Source: Ulota crispa | Lineage: Eukaryota; Streptophyta; Bryopsida; Orthotrichales; Orthotrichaceae | Direction: 5' to 3' | NCBI GenBank assembly: GCA_963920765.1 | Contig: OY987248.1 | Coordinates: 9,334,539-9,398,538 of the forward strand | DNA: 64,000 nucleotides | In this document: piece after piece, positions 10,702-23,337 of the stretch | Position numbering within the stretch: position 1 is the first letter of the stretch | Layout of the letters: each line of letters begins with the position of its first letter | Notes under the pieces: model-generated | Seen by the model: only the letters and a program-made list of their open reading frames with translations | What the model was told of the DNA's origin: nothing | The model's database searches: none | Made by a program: the position numbers and the translations under genes

Positions 10702-11989
10702 AGGATGCATTCAATCATGCTACCAACAATAGTATCATCATAGAGCATTTTTCCTTCAATTATCATGTGATGAAATAATAACCTTGGCAAAATGTGTTTA
10801 GCCATTGATATTGTGAGGTTGGATCTCATTAAATATTACTCTTACATATAAAAAGATGTAAAAAAAGTTTGAAACCTTGCTAAAGGCAGAGATTTGATTG
10901 TTCTAATTTACGTTTTTTTGTAGAAGTTGCAATTTGGAATTAGCTTCAAGGTTCAATTTGAATGTCTTGTATATTACATTCCAATTATTTGTGGTGAAAG
11001 CTATTATACAAGCAAGTGCATTAAAAAGTGGGAAGAACAATGTCACCATAGAGCCTATGACAAATTGCCACATTAGAAACAAGGGTATCAAGTTGAGAAT
11101 AAAATCAAGATCTACCTTGGGCACTCCCTTAGGCACTCCCTTAGGCACTGCCAATCTTTTTATGGAAATCTCAACATTAAAAAATCTAAATGTGTTTTTG
11201 TCCTCATTTCATTTGGAATGTGTTTGTTATACAAGTTAGAATTCATACACATTTGAATTTTCTTTCATTCATACTAATTTTTGGTCAATTGGAGCTGATT
11301 TTTTTTTGTATTAGGTGGTAGATCTTTAACAGTTGCATTGCAAGACTCACTTGTGAAATTGTGGTCATACGTTTGAAAGGGGGTCATCAATTTTGAAGTA
11401 ACATCAATAAACACTAAGTCATCACAAGTGGTTTGTCTCCCAATTTTGTACACAAAAGTTGCCATTTTTGGATTAGAAGTTTTGGGCAGCTCCTAAAAAA
11501 CTAGGAAAAATCCATACTCACTCATAGTCAACCACAAATATTACAATTTTGATTGGCCTTTTTGGATTTTTTTATTAGCAATACCATCTCAAAGCCTTAA
11601 AGTTAAAGATCCTATATTGCATTTTCCATTTAATATTTACCAAAGTTACAAATTTTATTCATAGATTCCAATTAAAATTTGGTATGATTGGTTAAAAATG
11701 GACACTCCATCCTAGATTTCAAATATGAAATCTTTTAAAGGAGAGAACATCATTAGTTTCCCAAAATAATAAATTTTGTAACACTAGCAAATATTAGAGT
11801 GTTTGTCTTTGAAAAATTCTCCTTGGTGGAATGTAACTTGGATTGACTTAATTCAAGTTGGGATGAAAAGTAGGCTTGCATTTCTAATTACAAATATTTT
11901 TTAACTTAATCTGAAGTTTTTTTTCATCTTAAACAACCCTCACAAAAATAGCAATGACCAAAAAATGGTCAGTTGAGCGCTTGAAGGTT
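10702..11989. other. Intergenic, little recognised
   Basis: No gene or element ends were recognised. A small direct repeat of GGCACTCCCTTA occurs twice near 11119-11145. Short frames on both strands across 10903-11239 are opposite readings of the same non-coding DNA. Confidence 0.5.
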
Positions 11990-12240
11990 AAAAACTCCTC
12001 AAGTTGGTGTTACGAACATATGAGCACGCTAAAGACATCTCCTACATACAACTATACATTTTTAGTGATTTAGGACTTTGAAAAATCTTTGTGAACAAAT
12101 GCTTGCAATTGAAACTTTCAAATTGATGCAAATATTTTTGATATCCTCTTCCTAATTTACCACTATTTTTTTCAAAGTTCATCAAGTGATTTTCCTACCC
12201 CAAAACTCTTGATTTTGCGCTTATGGGTGCTCCTACCTTA
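11990..12240 (-). mobile_element. Tc1/mariner-like MITE, family B, partial
   Basis: It ends GCTTATGGGTGCTCCTACCTTA at 12219-12240, the family B terminus, followed by TA. The body matches 5953-6215 in inverted orientation. The opposite terminus is not clear. Confidence 0.6.
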
Positions 12241-12278
12241 TAGTGTGCATGCCAGTGGGATGTGTTATGTGTATCCCG

Positions 12279-12524
12279 TTAACCCTAGGCCGCCCAAGCG
12301 GACAGATCTGTCCACATGAATTTTTAGAACACCCTCTTTTGTGATGACTATGCATCATATCTGCTCTTCCAATTTGACAAAAGAAATTCACATTGCCCCC
12401 TCCCCCTTAGCAATCATTCCCATTGGAAATTTAATCCACATCAATATGGGAACGGAACTCTTTGCAATTTAAAGTACCTGAACATGTCCTTCATGCGAAG
12501 AAGGGTTGGGCGGTCTAAGGTTAA
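12279..12524. mobile_element. TTAA-type (piggyBac-like) MITE, 246 bp
   Basis: TTAA plus CCCTAGGCCGCCCAAG on the left mirrors GGGTTGGGCGGTCTAAGG plus TTAA on the right, with TTAA at 12279-12282 and 12521-12524. It has no coding content. Confidence 0.72.
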
Positions 12525-12699
12525 ACCCCTTATTTCAAATGAAGGTCGATTTTTAGCAATAATTTTGTATTGCTTTTGAGGTTTCTTAAAAACAATACAA
12601 AAGTTCTTGAAAGATGTAGTTGGTTGTCTCCTCAAGAAAATTCCACGTGCTTAGATTTTCAATATTTGAGCAATGCTCATCTTCTTAACCCTTTAAAAA
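12525..12699. repeat. Host repeat HR, copy C, first part
   Basis: It matches 7290-7440 and, inverted, 35540-35700 (GCTTTTGAGGTTTCTT and CTCAAGAAAATTCCACGT blocks). It is interrupted at 12700 by a TTAA element. Confidence 0.7.
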
Positions 12700-13914
12700 T
12701 TAACCTCTAAAGAACCAAGGAGCGTTTTCACCAAAACTCTCTAATATTGCCATTTTTAGAGCATCAACCAAATTTGAGAATGAAAACCTCTTTTTGCATA
12801 TATAATCGTAGAATCCTGTAGTAAGATAATTTTAGAAGATTTTGAAAAAAAATTAGAATTTTTCACCACGTGGATTAGAAAATAGAATGGTTTGAATATT
12901 CAAAAACGTCTTGTGAAAATTTGAGCAGCTACCCTTCAGAAGGTAAAATTCCTTAAGGAAAAAAGGGCGTAAGGGTGGTGCTTCTCTAGACTCCTTTTCC
13001 ATCTAATTAGGATACATGTCAAATAAGTTTCAAATCAATTGGAATTATATAACATATGAGAAAAAAATAGTAAGCAAAAAGAAGTAGATATTGATTCAAA
13101 ACAAAATATTGTTAATGATTTTATTATAGAAATACAAAATGCCAAACCCAATGGTAGCAGTGTTGTAATAAACAATTTGTATCCTTTGGTTTTTTTTTTT
13201 TCCAAAATATTGAAAATTGAGTAAAATAAAGGACTTCAAAGTTTATTTAGAGTAGAGAATCCATAAAATGTGTTATTCATTAATCTAGGAAAATGATGGG
13301 TACCATTTTGTACCTCACCTTAATCCAAAATTGCCACCTTAATTCAAATTATGGAGGTCACCTAAAACCTAGTTAATGAACTTTTGTCCAAAATTTCAGA
13401 AGTTTATGAACTTTTTGTCCAAAAAAGCGTATTTCTAAATGATATATATCTCATTTCATTGGAAAACAATCAATGAATTCCCAATTCAATGAATATGGCG
13501 TTCTCTAAAAAGAAAGCTAGAAATCCCACTTTGTACGCTTTTTCCCAAATTAACAAATAACGCTTTATAACAAAAACTCCTCATATCTTTCATCTCATTG
13601 ATCAAAATGGAATGCTTCAAAGCTTTCCACATTCACATAAATCTCCTAAGCCAATTTCAATTTTTTATTTTTGAAAAACTTGATTTTGTAAAATCTGCCC
13701 AAACTACCCGCTGAGTGAAAAAACAACATATTAGGCCACATTTTCTTATTCATACTTCCAAATTTCATGAAATTTAGTGCATATGAAAAACAAACCTTGT
13801 TCCCACACTCTTTTAAAAATTTAGCCTAAAAATTGAAACTCTCCAATCTCTGATACCTCCTCAAAATTGCTGTGTTGCTAAAAAAAAAACAGGGCTTGGT
13901 CCTTCATGGGTTAA
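12700..13914. mobile_element. TTAA-type (piggyBac-like) element, 1.2 kb, inserted in HR copy C
   Basis: The left end is TTAACCTCTAAAGAACCAAG and the right end CTTGGTCCTTCATGGGTTAA, inverted repeats with TTAA on both sides. Host flanks (CTTTAAAAA and TTTCAATTCCC) are continuous in HR copies A and D. The interior holds the family core in inverse sense (TCTTTCATCTCATTGATC at 13590-13610). No open frame of note. Confidence 0.75.
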
Positions 13915-14300
13915 GGCTCCTTTCAATTCCCGAAAAAAGTAAAATTGTTTTTTTTTCAAACAAACCGTATGCAAGTTCTAGGTGAAGAATTCTTCTTCAG
14001 TGTTAAAAAATGCATGATAATCCTAAACAAAAATCAAACCAAAATTGTTAAAATTTGGTAAAAGAACCATTTCTAAACAATTTGGCTATTGATCTTAAAG
14101 ATTTTCTTTGAGTTGATGAAAATTGTTTGAAAGAGTTATTTAAAAAGATCTTGTTGTCTTTAAGTCCAATGCTTTTTGGTATTAAGTGTTTGAAGGATAA
14201 ACAAAATCAAGATGTAAAGGTTCATAATTAAAATCAAGTACTCACAAAGTGATCAATTTTCAGTGGATGAAATTTCCAGCTTTCTGGGTAGCCTAGTTCA
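13915..14300. repeat. Host repeat HR, copy C, second part
   Basis: It runs from CAATTCCCGAAAAAAGT through the GCTTTCTGGGTAGCCT block. It supplies the uninterrupted equivalent (AAGTGTTTGAAGGATAAAC at 14184-14202) of the insertion point used by the element at 8676-10334. Confidence 0.75.
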
Positions 14301-14416
14301 AAATACATTACACTCCAAGTCTCCAACCTCTTGATTGAAACCTTCCCTTACGGGGCATCCGTACCCGTGATGAGGCTGGAACAGTATTCTAAAAACTTGC
14401 CCTCAACTTTCACTTT

Positions 14417-14825
14417 TAAGGTAGAAGCACCTAAAATCGACACTTCAGGTGTGGTGATCTTTAAGGGTCTTTTGAGAATATGATGGTAATATGATGGTAT
14501 GTGCTTGTTAGGAAATTGGCACCAATGCAAGTAAAATTGTTTTTAGAAATTTTTGAGATTGTATGAATAGATTGTGAATTGTTGGAGGTAACTCCCTAGG
14601 TCAATCTAATGTTGACACTAGACCCCATTGAAATGTTTGTATTGAAATGAAAAAGTAGCAACAAAAAGATCATGTCACATGCAACCCTAAATTGTCATTT
14701 ACATAATTTTTGTTTCCTATACTCAATTAGTGTGACATCTTATGTTAAGGTTTGTGTCTAATTTGGGTCCAGCACCCCATACATTTAGAGAACGGTTGGG
14801 GTTGCAATTAGGTGCTCCTACCTTA
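14417..14825. mobile_element. Tc1/mariner-like MITE, family B ends
   Basis: TAAGGTAGAAGCACCTAA at 14417 is mirrored by TTAGGTGCTCCTACCTTA ending at 14825, with TA at both edges as expected for a TA target duplication. The interior differs from the other family B copies. Confidence 0.72.
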
Positions 14826-16280
14826 TCATGCCTCCAAATTTAATATTGTTGACTTGATTGCATTAGAAAATAGTATGGGAATAGGAGAGTTTCATGGCCT
14901 AGCAAATTCTCTAAATGTCCTCAAATATTGAAATTCTCATAAAAAGTGAGTTTCCTTTTAAGCTATATTCACTTTTTTTGGAGTGCTCCTACTAAAATTA
15001 TTAAAAAGTTTTAGAGTTATATGATTGAAGCAAAGAAAAATTTGGTAGCCATAAATTGGAGGAATATTTATTGTTGAATCTTGACATGTTGTACATAGTA
15101 ATGATGGACCCCATTTAGAAGGACATGGTAGGGCACCTCAAAGACGATGTTCCAAACTTCAAACCACATGCACTTTAGGCTTCATCTTTCACGTATTGAG
15201 CTTGATTTGAAGTGCAATGTTGCATATGCCCTAAACCCCTAAGATCACATAGGGGTGTGAAGCATGTAGATGTAGAACTTTGGAGGCAAAAAAAATTATG
15301 GCCTAAGAAATTTCTTTACATAAGATGTTCATTTTTTGCAGTTCCATTTTTAATTTCATTCCAACATAAACTAATGCAAAGCTTTACACAAAAATCATGA
15401 GGCACCTAATAATCAAAAGAAAACAAATGAAGAAAAAATAAACAAAAACAACTTTCTAAACACACTTGCGTGTAATTCATTAGTTTCATATACATTTTAC
15501 ATGAAGCCTTTGAAATCATTCATTGTCTACATTATTTACACATGCACTCTTCAGGGTGAAGGGCTAATTTATTTTAAAAATAGACGCCATCTTGGAGCTA
15601 AAATTGTTTCAAATATTTGCTTGTCATCGGTTGGAATTTTGAAAGTGGTCCCAAGTCCTCAAGGCTAGAGTCTGGTACATGTGAAGTATTTCAATGTCTA
15701 ATAAAAAATAGTTGACATTTTCTTTAGACCCAGAACTGGTTTCATCAAAAGTGGATGGTAACATCAAGTCCTTAGGGTTATTGTTAAATTTTATTAACTT
15801 ACAATCATGTCAAGAAAGGATGTATTTTTAAACTGTCAACACAAATGGATGGAATATGAATGTAGTAACTTTCCCTTATCTCTTTCTTCATTTCTTGTTT
15901 GTAATTTTGTCAAGGTTTGCACTAATGGCTTCAAATTTTTGGCCCCAAGGCCTTTGCATATAAGAAAATTAACTCTCGCATAAAAAACTTATTATAAAGA
16001 GAGTTTGGAGCTGCTCTAAAAACCATTTGGGTTAAAAATAAAAATAAAACTGGTTCAAATGGCCTCAAGTTTACATGATCCTTACCACTAGTGTAAACTG
16101 GTCCTAAATCTTTTAGAATATTTTGTAGGCTTATTTTGTGTCTAGAATTAGTAAACAACACACTAGTCACACATACAAACTAAAGTATGAGTATTCAATT
16201 AACACAATTTTTGTACTTCAACATGCAATAGCATCTAGATTTCAGTATCCAAAACAAATGAGGTTTTTTTTATTAGATGC
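14826..16280. other. Intergenic, nothing recognised
   Basis: This is AT-rich DNA with only short frames. No element termini, RNA genes or conserved peptides were recognised. Confidence 0.5.
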
Positions 16281-16583
16281 CACTACAAGAAAAAGGGCCA
16301 TTTTTTATTAAGGATTTTGACTACAAAAAAGACTAACAGGACTCAGAGTAAATGACTAGTCAGATGACCACATGTAGTCATAAATAATGTAATTAGTCAT
16401 GAATGTAGTCATAAATAATTTAATGAATGACTACAAAATAGTCATAAATAATTTAATTAATGACTACAGAATAGTCATAAATTAAATTATTTGACTCATA
16501 CTAGATTAGTCAAATAGTCTAAGTCGTTGTACTGTTTTGGTAGTCAAAATCCTTAATCAAAAAGAGCCCTTTTTCTTGTAGTG
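16281..16583. mobile_element. CACTA (En/Spm) MITE with TGC target duplication
   Basis: The element begins CACTACAAGAAAAAGGGCC and ends GGGCCC-like AGCCCTTTTTCTTGTAGTG, the classic plant CACTA terminus. It is flanked by identical TGC trinucleotides at 16278-16280 and 16584-16586, the 3-bp duplication typical of the superfamily. The inside is filled with sub-terminal TAGTCAT and ATGACTA repeats in both orientations, likely transposase-binding motifs. At 303 bp it encodes nothing and would depend on an element elsewhere. Confidence 0.93.
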
Positions 16584-16739
16584 TGCAATTAGAACAAAAT
16601 AATTCCTTGTGTAAGGTTACCCTAAAATGTAAATTATATAACACATATACCTACTTACAAATTATTGATGTAAACATGGAACTTTTTTATATCCTTGAAC
16701 ATTGATTGGAGGTTTTCTAATATTTTGCATATTTCTTTA

Positions 16740-17145
16740 GGGATAGACTAGGAAGACACCCCCCAATTGCTAGGGAGACACTCTTATAGCACAACCTATT
16801 AAATTTGAGATTATTGTTACGTCAAAACAAGAAATAAAATCAAAACAATATTTTAATGCACATTTGCATTTGCAAGCATTGCAAACATATAACAAATATG
16901 TCTCATTTGTGACATGGTTAAGAGTTAAAAATTGATCATTCCTTTCCTTTGTAAGTTTAACTCTTGACCAGGTTGTAAATAAGACATATTTGTTGAATTT
17001 TTGCAAGGCTTGCAAATGCAAATGTGCGCTAAAATATTGTTTGAATTTATTTTTCATTTAGACATTAAAATAATCTCAATTTTAATAGGTTGGGTTATAG
17101 GGGTGTCTCCCTAGCAACTGGGTGGCTGTCTCCTTAGTCCGTCCC
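16740..17145. mobile_element. Fold-back MITE with GGGAYRGACTA ends
   Basis: The left end GGGATAGACTAGGAAGACAC and the right end CTCCTTAGTCCGTCCC are inverted repeats. TTGCTAGGGAGACAC is mirrored by GTGTCTCCCTAGCAA. Further inward, CATTTGCATTTGCAAGC is mirrored too, so most of the 406 bp folds back. Confidence 0.75.
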
Positions 17146-17991
17146 TTTTTTTTTAACATGTTTGCTAAATTGGACATATATACCTCTGACTTTATGTTTT
17201 TGCAAGTATATCTTAGAGTTTTGCAAATCAAAATGTTGATTTGATTATTATTAATGGACTTTAAATAGTCCGTATTTATTTAAATGTGATATTGATAAAT
17301 ATTTAAATATTTCTTGAAGATTTTTTTGTATTCGTTTTTTTCTATACAATTTTGACATTGATATTTTGACCGCATTGAATTAAAATTAGGTTGTACTCCC
17401 GGGTGTACTCCTTATATTCTAATTTCACAAAACTGCAAATTTGAAATGGCATGCTTTAGTATTATGTTATAATTTTAGCATGAGGTTCTCAAAACTTGAT
17501 TTTAAAAATAAAGAGGGTTCTTTTTGCCCTAAAACATAATAAAACAACATAACAAAGCTTGCCAAATCTATATTGTACTATATTGGAGAATTCTCTACAT
17601 ACAGTGTTTTGTTGTTTTTTGATCAGTTGAGAGCCTAGAGTTACATTTGAAAAAGCTTGAAAAAGCAATAAGATAGTAATTTCAGTCTTCATCATGTCTT
17701 ACATCTACGGTGTTCTTTAAAATTTTAGAGCAAACTTTATACATAATGTGTAATCTACTTGTATTCTGTTCGAAGTTTTGCAATAATTTCGAACCCTTCC
17801 AACAAAATTGGAAAATTTATATTGTCCAAACAGCATGTGATCCCATATTTAAAAATAGTAATAAATTATTTTATTCATGCATAATGGCAAATCAGGATAC
17901 AAAAACAAAAGGATTTTGTGGTTTGACTATGTAAAAGACCCATCATTGTAGGTTTATATGTCTTCATAAGTGTGGATCTTTTATGCTATAG
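17146..17991. other. Intergenic, nothing recognised
   Basis: AT-rich sequence with short overlapping frames only. No feature is supported. Confidence 0.5.
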
Positions 17992-18766
17992 TTAACCCGT
18001 GAAGGACCAAAGAGCCCAATATGGCCAAAGGGGTTGCTTGAAGGTGTGAAAGTATATAAAAGAGGTATTTTTAGCTTAAATTTTGGTTTGTCACTCAAGT
18101 CTAAATGGAGTTGCTAGTTCAAGGAAAAAAATTAATTGGCTCATTGTTTCTTGAAGCACCTCCTTTGCTCTAAATTCTACATGGAATATGGAAAATATTC
18201 TATTTTTTTAACAATTAGGAGAAGAATGTTTTTGGGAAAACAAAAGGAGCGGCTTAGAGAGCGGACGGGATGTGTGCTCTCATGTCTTGTATTGTACAAG
18301 GGAGAAGTTTGGTGATGTGTCACTTTTTTTGTCTTGATTTGGGCAAGGTTTTTATAGTTCTAAAGTAAGGAGCTAGTGGAATCTAGCTACTTTGACTAAC
18401 CATATCTTTTGGAGTGTTTTTCCATTTGTGGAGTTTTTTTCCCCATCAAGTATAGCTAGTCACAATCTCATGGGATTAGCCATTAAGTAAATCTTTTTTT
18501 GAGAAAATGTTACATGAAAGTCCAAAATCCATATTTTGAACTATTGCCCAAATTGGAAAACATGAGATTCTCAACGGTGGGGATTTTGCATATGTACTTG
18601 GATTTGAAATCAAACTGGTTTAAAACATTTGATCTATAGTTGGGTATAGAATGGCCGGTTTGGATTATGTGATTACTTGTTCAACTTTCCAAAAACTTGG
18701 GGAATATGTTGAAGGTTTCATGTTGGAGATATGCTGAATTTTCTTAGCAAGACGCTTAGAGGTTAA
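17992..18766. mobile_element. Possible TTAA-type (piggyBac-like) element
   Basis: TTAA plus CCCGTGAAGGACCAAAG stands at 17992, and CTTAGAGG plus TTAA at 18756-18766. The terminal match is short, and an alternative right end near 18970 (AGTTCTTTAGGGAT) is possible, so the right boundary is uncertain. Confidence 0.4.
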
Positions 18767-19292
18767 ACACTTGACCTTCGAGAAACAATCCAAGAGCCCT
18801 ATTCTTCTTAAGAACAAGCATTACAAGTAGTCAAAAGTTATGAAAATTGTTGGGCTTTAAAGTTACTCCTTGGACACATCATGTGTGAGAACTTCAAAAA
18901 AAAAAAAAAAAAAACTCCATTTATAGTGAATTGCTCAAAATTGCTATGTTGCCAAAAAAATCAATTTAGTTCTTTAGGGATGAAGAATTTTATCATCATT
19001 TGATTTCACAATACCAAATTATTTAATTTTTTTGAAAGTTTCTACATCTATAGTTAGTCTTTTACTAGCAGTTGGCGCATGCCGTGCTATAAATTCACCA
19101 TTACAGCTTTATCATGATTTTCTTATGTTGGATAGAATGCAAAATAAAAAAATTCATTAATTCTTCAAATTGTATCTGCAATACCACATAGACCAAAAAT
19201 GTTACACTACAACGGTAGATGTGTGACATTATAGAGTCCCTTGTGATCTTAGTAGTGTGATTGAACACTTTTAGTAGATGACGATAGTTTAA
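18767..19292. other. Intergenic, nothing recognised
   Basis: AT-rich DNA with an 18-base A tract near 18898. No gene is supported. Confidence 0.5.
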
Positions 19293-20103
19293 AGGGAAAA
19301 TATCAAAAATACCCCTCAATTCTTTCAAAATATCAAGTATACCCATATATTATTTGAAATATCAAAAACACCCCTTGCTTTGTGTAGTAATATCAATTAT
19401 GTCCTTAGTTCTTTGGGACATTCAATTATTATCAAACATCAAATCATTACAAAGGATTTGGACCCAAGAATGGGCCCCTTCCCCCAAAACTATGGGAACT
19501 TTGGGAACACTTCCACATAGGCAATTTGAAGCAGTCTGACATGGCATTAGGGCAACCACGTTGGATATTATTATTTAATTATTATTTTTGGAAAAAAACT
19601 TTTTTTTGACTTTATTTTATAATATATTATTATTTTTCTGACGACTAGCACTGGCATTGGGAACATCCAAACTCACAGCCCTTTCTTGGGTCCAAATACC
19701 TTATAATGATACCCTTGTATTATTTGGATTATAAACATATTTCTAACTCTCTTGTGCGACTTTTTGCAAATATTTGTAAATATTTGGATGATAATGGAAA
19801 GTACAAAAACTAGATGTAAGTTGAAAGCAACCAAATTTTGGAAGCAAGCTCTTTAAGTTCTAAATAGGGTGTTTGCATGTAAGTCTATAGTGGTGAAAGC
19901 TATTGTAGTGATTACATAGTGATTTTTGCTATCATTTTTATATTTGAAAAGAAATTGCAATAAAGAGGTACAAAGCATTAGGGGTATTAATGGTATTCTC
20001 AAAAATAACTAGGGATATAATTGAGTATTTTTTATATTTCAAATAATATAGAGGTATATTTGATATTTTGAAAGAATTGAGGGGTATATATGATATTTTC
20101 CCT
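19293..20103. mobile_element. Fold-back element with AGGGAAAATATCA ends
   Basis: The left end AGGGAAAATATCAAAAATAC is mirrored by TATATGATATTTTCCCT. CCCCTCAATTCTTTCAAAATA is mirrored by TTTTGAAAGAATTGAGGGG on the right. A second inner pair (GGACCCAAGAA against TTCTTGGGTCC) shows the fold continues inward over the 811 bp. It encodes nothing. Confidence 0.78.
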
Positions 20104-20484
20104 AGTTCAAAACACCCAAGAAACTTACTAATTTAATTTGAGTTTGTTGGTTTGACATTGTTTTTCCAATTCAATTCTACGATACTAATTTGTGCTGTTT
20201 CAATTGAAAAATATTGAATTGGCCTTGGTGGATCCGTAGTTTCATTGGTTCAAAATGTGCTAATCCAAATGCTAAATGTGAAACTTTGTAAAATTTAGGA
20301 TGAAATGTAACAAGTGCTCTTCCACTTTTACTATTTTGTGCACTGATTTGATACTTAATTTGGTATTTATTCGATTGCTCTCTAATCTTCATGACACTTT
20401 TTCTATACTTTCATTTTCACTCCACATAAGCCCATGTATGGTGAAAATTAAGCAAACCTGATGTTGTTGTTAAATTTTGTAAAT

Positions 20485-20726
20485 GGGTGATGTTATTTTG
20501 TGAGCGTACAACAGTGAGCCATGAGCGGTGAAACTAAGATTTTGTGAGCGGGGATTGATTCCAAGTTCGAAAACAATGGAATTTTTTTTAAAAATGGCAA
20601 GTTTGTGAAGAGGTGAAAATTTAAAAAGCACAATTATAAGACCATATGTACATAGTTAAAGGTGAAATTTAGTATTTTGACAAAATAGCTCATAGCTCAC
20701 GTTCTTTGCTCACTATATAACATCCC
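20485..20726. mobile_element. MITE with GTGAGC ends, copy 2
   Basis: GGGTGATGTTATTTTGTGAGC at the left pairs with GCTCACTATATAACATCCC at the right. The body matches 10439-10701. Confidence 0.65.
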
Positions 20727-20796
20727 TTGTGTAATGGTCTACTTTTGCACCTCTCAAACTTCAAGAAGTGCATTTGTATCTTCACCTCATCTCTAC

Positions 20797-21115
20797 TAAG
20801 GTAGAAACACCCATAAGCGTTAGTGTTCCCATAACCATCACCTTTGAAATCTTGGAAAATTTGTGGAAATGAATAGATGTAATTACAAGGATGTACAACA
20901 AGTGGACATGAAACCTTAGTGTTGGTTATGGGTGCAATGGCAGTTTGCTCTTTATAAATTCACAACTTATTCTCATAGTATCCAAATAATACATTCAAAA
21001 ATGCAAACTCATTATTTTTTTTGTTGCTAACAGGATCCTATAATTTGCTAGATGTTTATTAATAGTCATCATGTTCAAAACACTTAAACTAACGCTTATG
21101 GGTGTTCCTACCTTA
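20797..21115 (+). mobile_element. Tc1/mariner-like MITE, family B, complete
   Basis: TAAGGTAGAAACACCCATAA is mirrored by TTATGGGTGTTCCTACCTTA, differing at one base, with TA at each edge. The interior (CCCATAACCATCACC, GAATAGATGTAATTACAAGG) is shared with 37313-37630 and, inverted, with 36295-36615, giving a family of about 320 bp. Confidence 0.85.
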
Positions 21116-23337
21116 TCATGCATGTGTATGGGAACTTAATATTTTCTTGACAAAATTCATCTTTTGTCAATTTCCAAAAGTTGGCTTGAATCAACCTTTG
21201 AAGTACTTTGATCTTAGATTTTCATTTTGGAATTCTCAAAACAACCCACACAATAATAAGAATTGGGTGGGTGGGTGTGTTACTCCATTGAAATCAAAAA
21301 GAAAATGCAGCAATGCACTCTAAAGAAAGCATGCATTTTCCTTGATGATATTTTATGTTTTCTAAATCGATTTTTTTTTCCTATACACTTGCAAAAAGAT
21401 AAAAAAGTGATGCCCCTATTCCAAACTAGATGGCTCTTGGGTCATTTCTTTCAAGTTGGGAATTTCCACCAAGCTACTTATTTATATTGCACTCATGATG
21501 TGTATCAAATTGGAAGTGAGCAATTCATTTCATTTAAATTTGTCATTGTTTACGGTACCTAAAGGATCTTTTAATCAATTTTTTAGTTACAACTGATAGT
21601 TATATATATTGTGACCTCTATAGCTGCAATTTGCGCTGCCAGTTCTTCTCCCTCAAAGCAAGCCCTATCATGCACAAATCAAAAGCCAAAGCCCAACATT
21701 CAAAAGCTGTCACAATCTAACTAAATACAAAAAATGATTGCCGTTTCATTGATATGATGCACGCAAAACATCAATGTACATATAACAAATAAAGTTAGTT
21801 TTGTGTTTGCTAAAGCGGGTATGTTGTTTTGGAGATTAGATATTGTGACATTCAAATGCAGAAAGTTTTGAGAAAAATAGGACATTCAAGCGTCCAAAGC
21901 TCTAACAAGACAAGGTTCCAATTATATGACTTGAAACTAAGCTAATTTTGCATATTCATCCATTTTTTTTTAACAACTGCAACTTTATCAATAATAAGTG
22001 AACAAAATTGCAAAGATCACAAGGATCACCAACTAATGTAAAAATCTCACCGAAGTCAAAAATAAATTAGTGAGAGCAAGAACTTGACATTTCAAACTTA
22101 AATGATTATGCTAATGTAGCTAGTTGGAATGCAATTAAATAGTTGTGGTTTCATACGTGCAAGGAGGGTCCGGAATAGTTATGGCAGGATCCAAGTTCTC
22201 ACTTGTTCCAATTTTTTGGGCATCATTGCACTTGTTGTCTTCACTGGTATCAAAGGGACCAGTGGTGCTGCTTCTTGCTAGTGGATTCAAGTCCATCTTT
22301 ACTTTTGACTTCAAAACTTGTAGAATAAGGAGCAAACCACCTTTGCAATTGATGCACTATTGTGGCGAGAAATTTGTATTAGAAAAACATGAGGTTTATT
22401 TTACAAAGAGTTTGATAAAAATAAATAAATGATACATCATATACAAAAAATAATAATTTCTCAACATGCATACATACTCATTAACATAATTCTTACATAA
22501 CAATAATGAACACCTTTCTTCCTAGTTTAATAATCATAATATACTTTCACTTTTATCTTTTACTTTTGTTTTTTTTATTATACTTATCTATTTACTTAAT
22601 TGCATTAAATAGCTAAAAGTTGGTTATTCCAATGACTTAAACATCAATGAAAAATTCACCATAAATCACCTAATAGTTGCTTTGGGAGATTGAAAATAAC
22701 ACTACTACTTGTGCGTAGCATGTGCAATGTTTGCAAGTTTTGACTACTACGGTTGTTCACGCTAAGGGAGAGTGGTCATCAATCTCAAAAAAGATAACAA
22801 GGTTCTACAAGTGCGACACTTGACACATAACTTTTAGGAAGAAAACAAGTGTAAATCGAATGACGCAAACCTTACTCATAAAATAGTACGAAGTGCTTCA
22901 CGAATATACTATTTAGGATATATATAGAACCCCAATATATGTATATCAATGACATGGATTGCCTAGTGAGGCAAAAAAAATAGAGTAACATGTAAACGTA
23001 GCACCATGGATTGTATCTTTAAACCGCAGTTAATGAACTTAATAAATTGCACAGGACGCAAGGGGCCAAATAGGCAACGGGTCATGGCTAGGCAGCCACG
23101 CGCTGTTGCCCTGCCTAGCCAAGGCGCCAGGTCAACTGGGCCCACTTTCAAGGGCAACATTTAATGTCCAGCAAAACCCTTGTCATTAAAGGGTTATGTA
23201 ATCAAAAAGCAGAAGGTATCAAAGTTCCTATTGAAACCAAAGATTCCTTTCTATTGCAATAAAAGATTCCACTCTATTGAAACCAAAGATTCTTTTCTAT
23301 TGAAAGATTCATTTCCAAGCCAAAGATTCCTTTTTAT
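21116..23337. other. Intergenic, no certain gene
   Basis: Most of this is AT-rich and featureless. A 66-codon minus-strand frame at 22135-22335 has a coding-like composition (S, T, D, P rich) but no recognisable domain. A GC-rich island lies at 23040-23150. From 23232 degenerate forerunners of the downstream 23-bp repeat appear. Confidence 0.45.
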
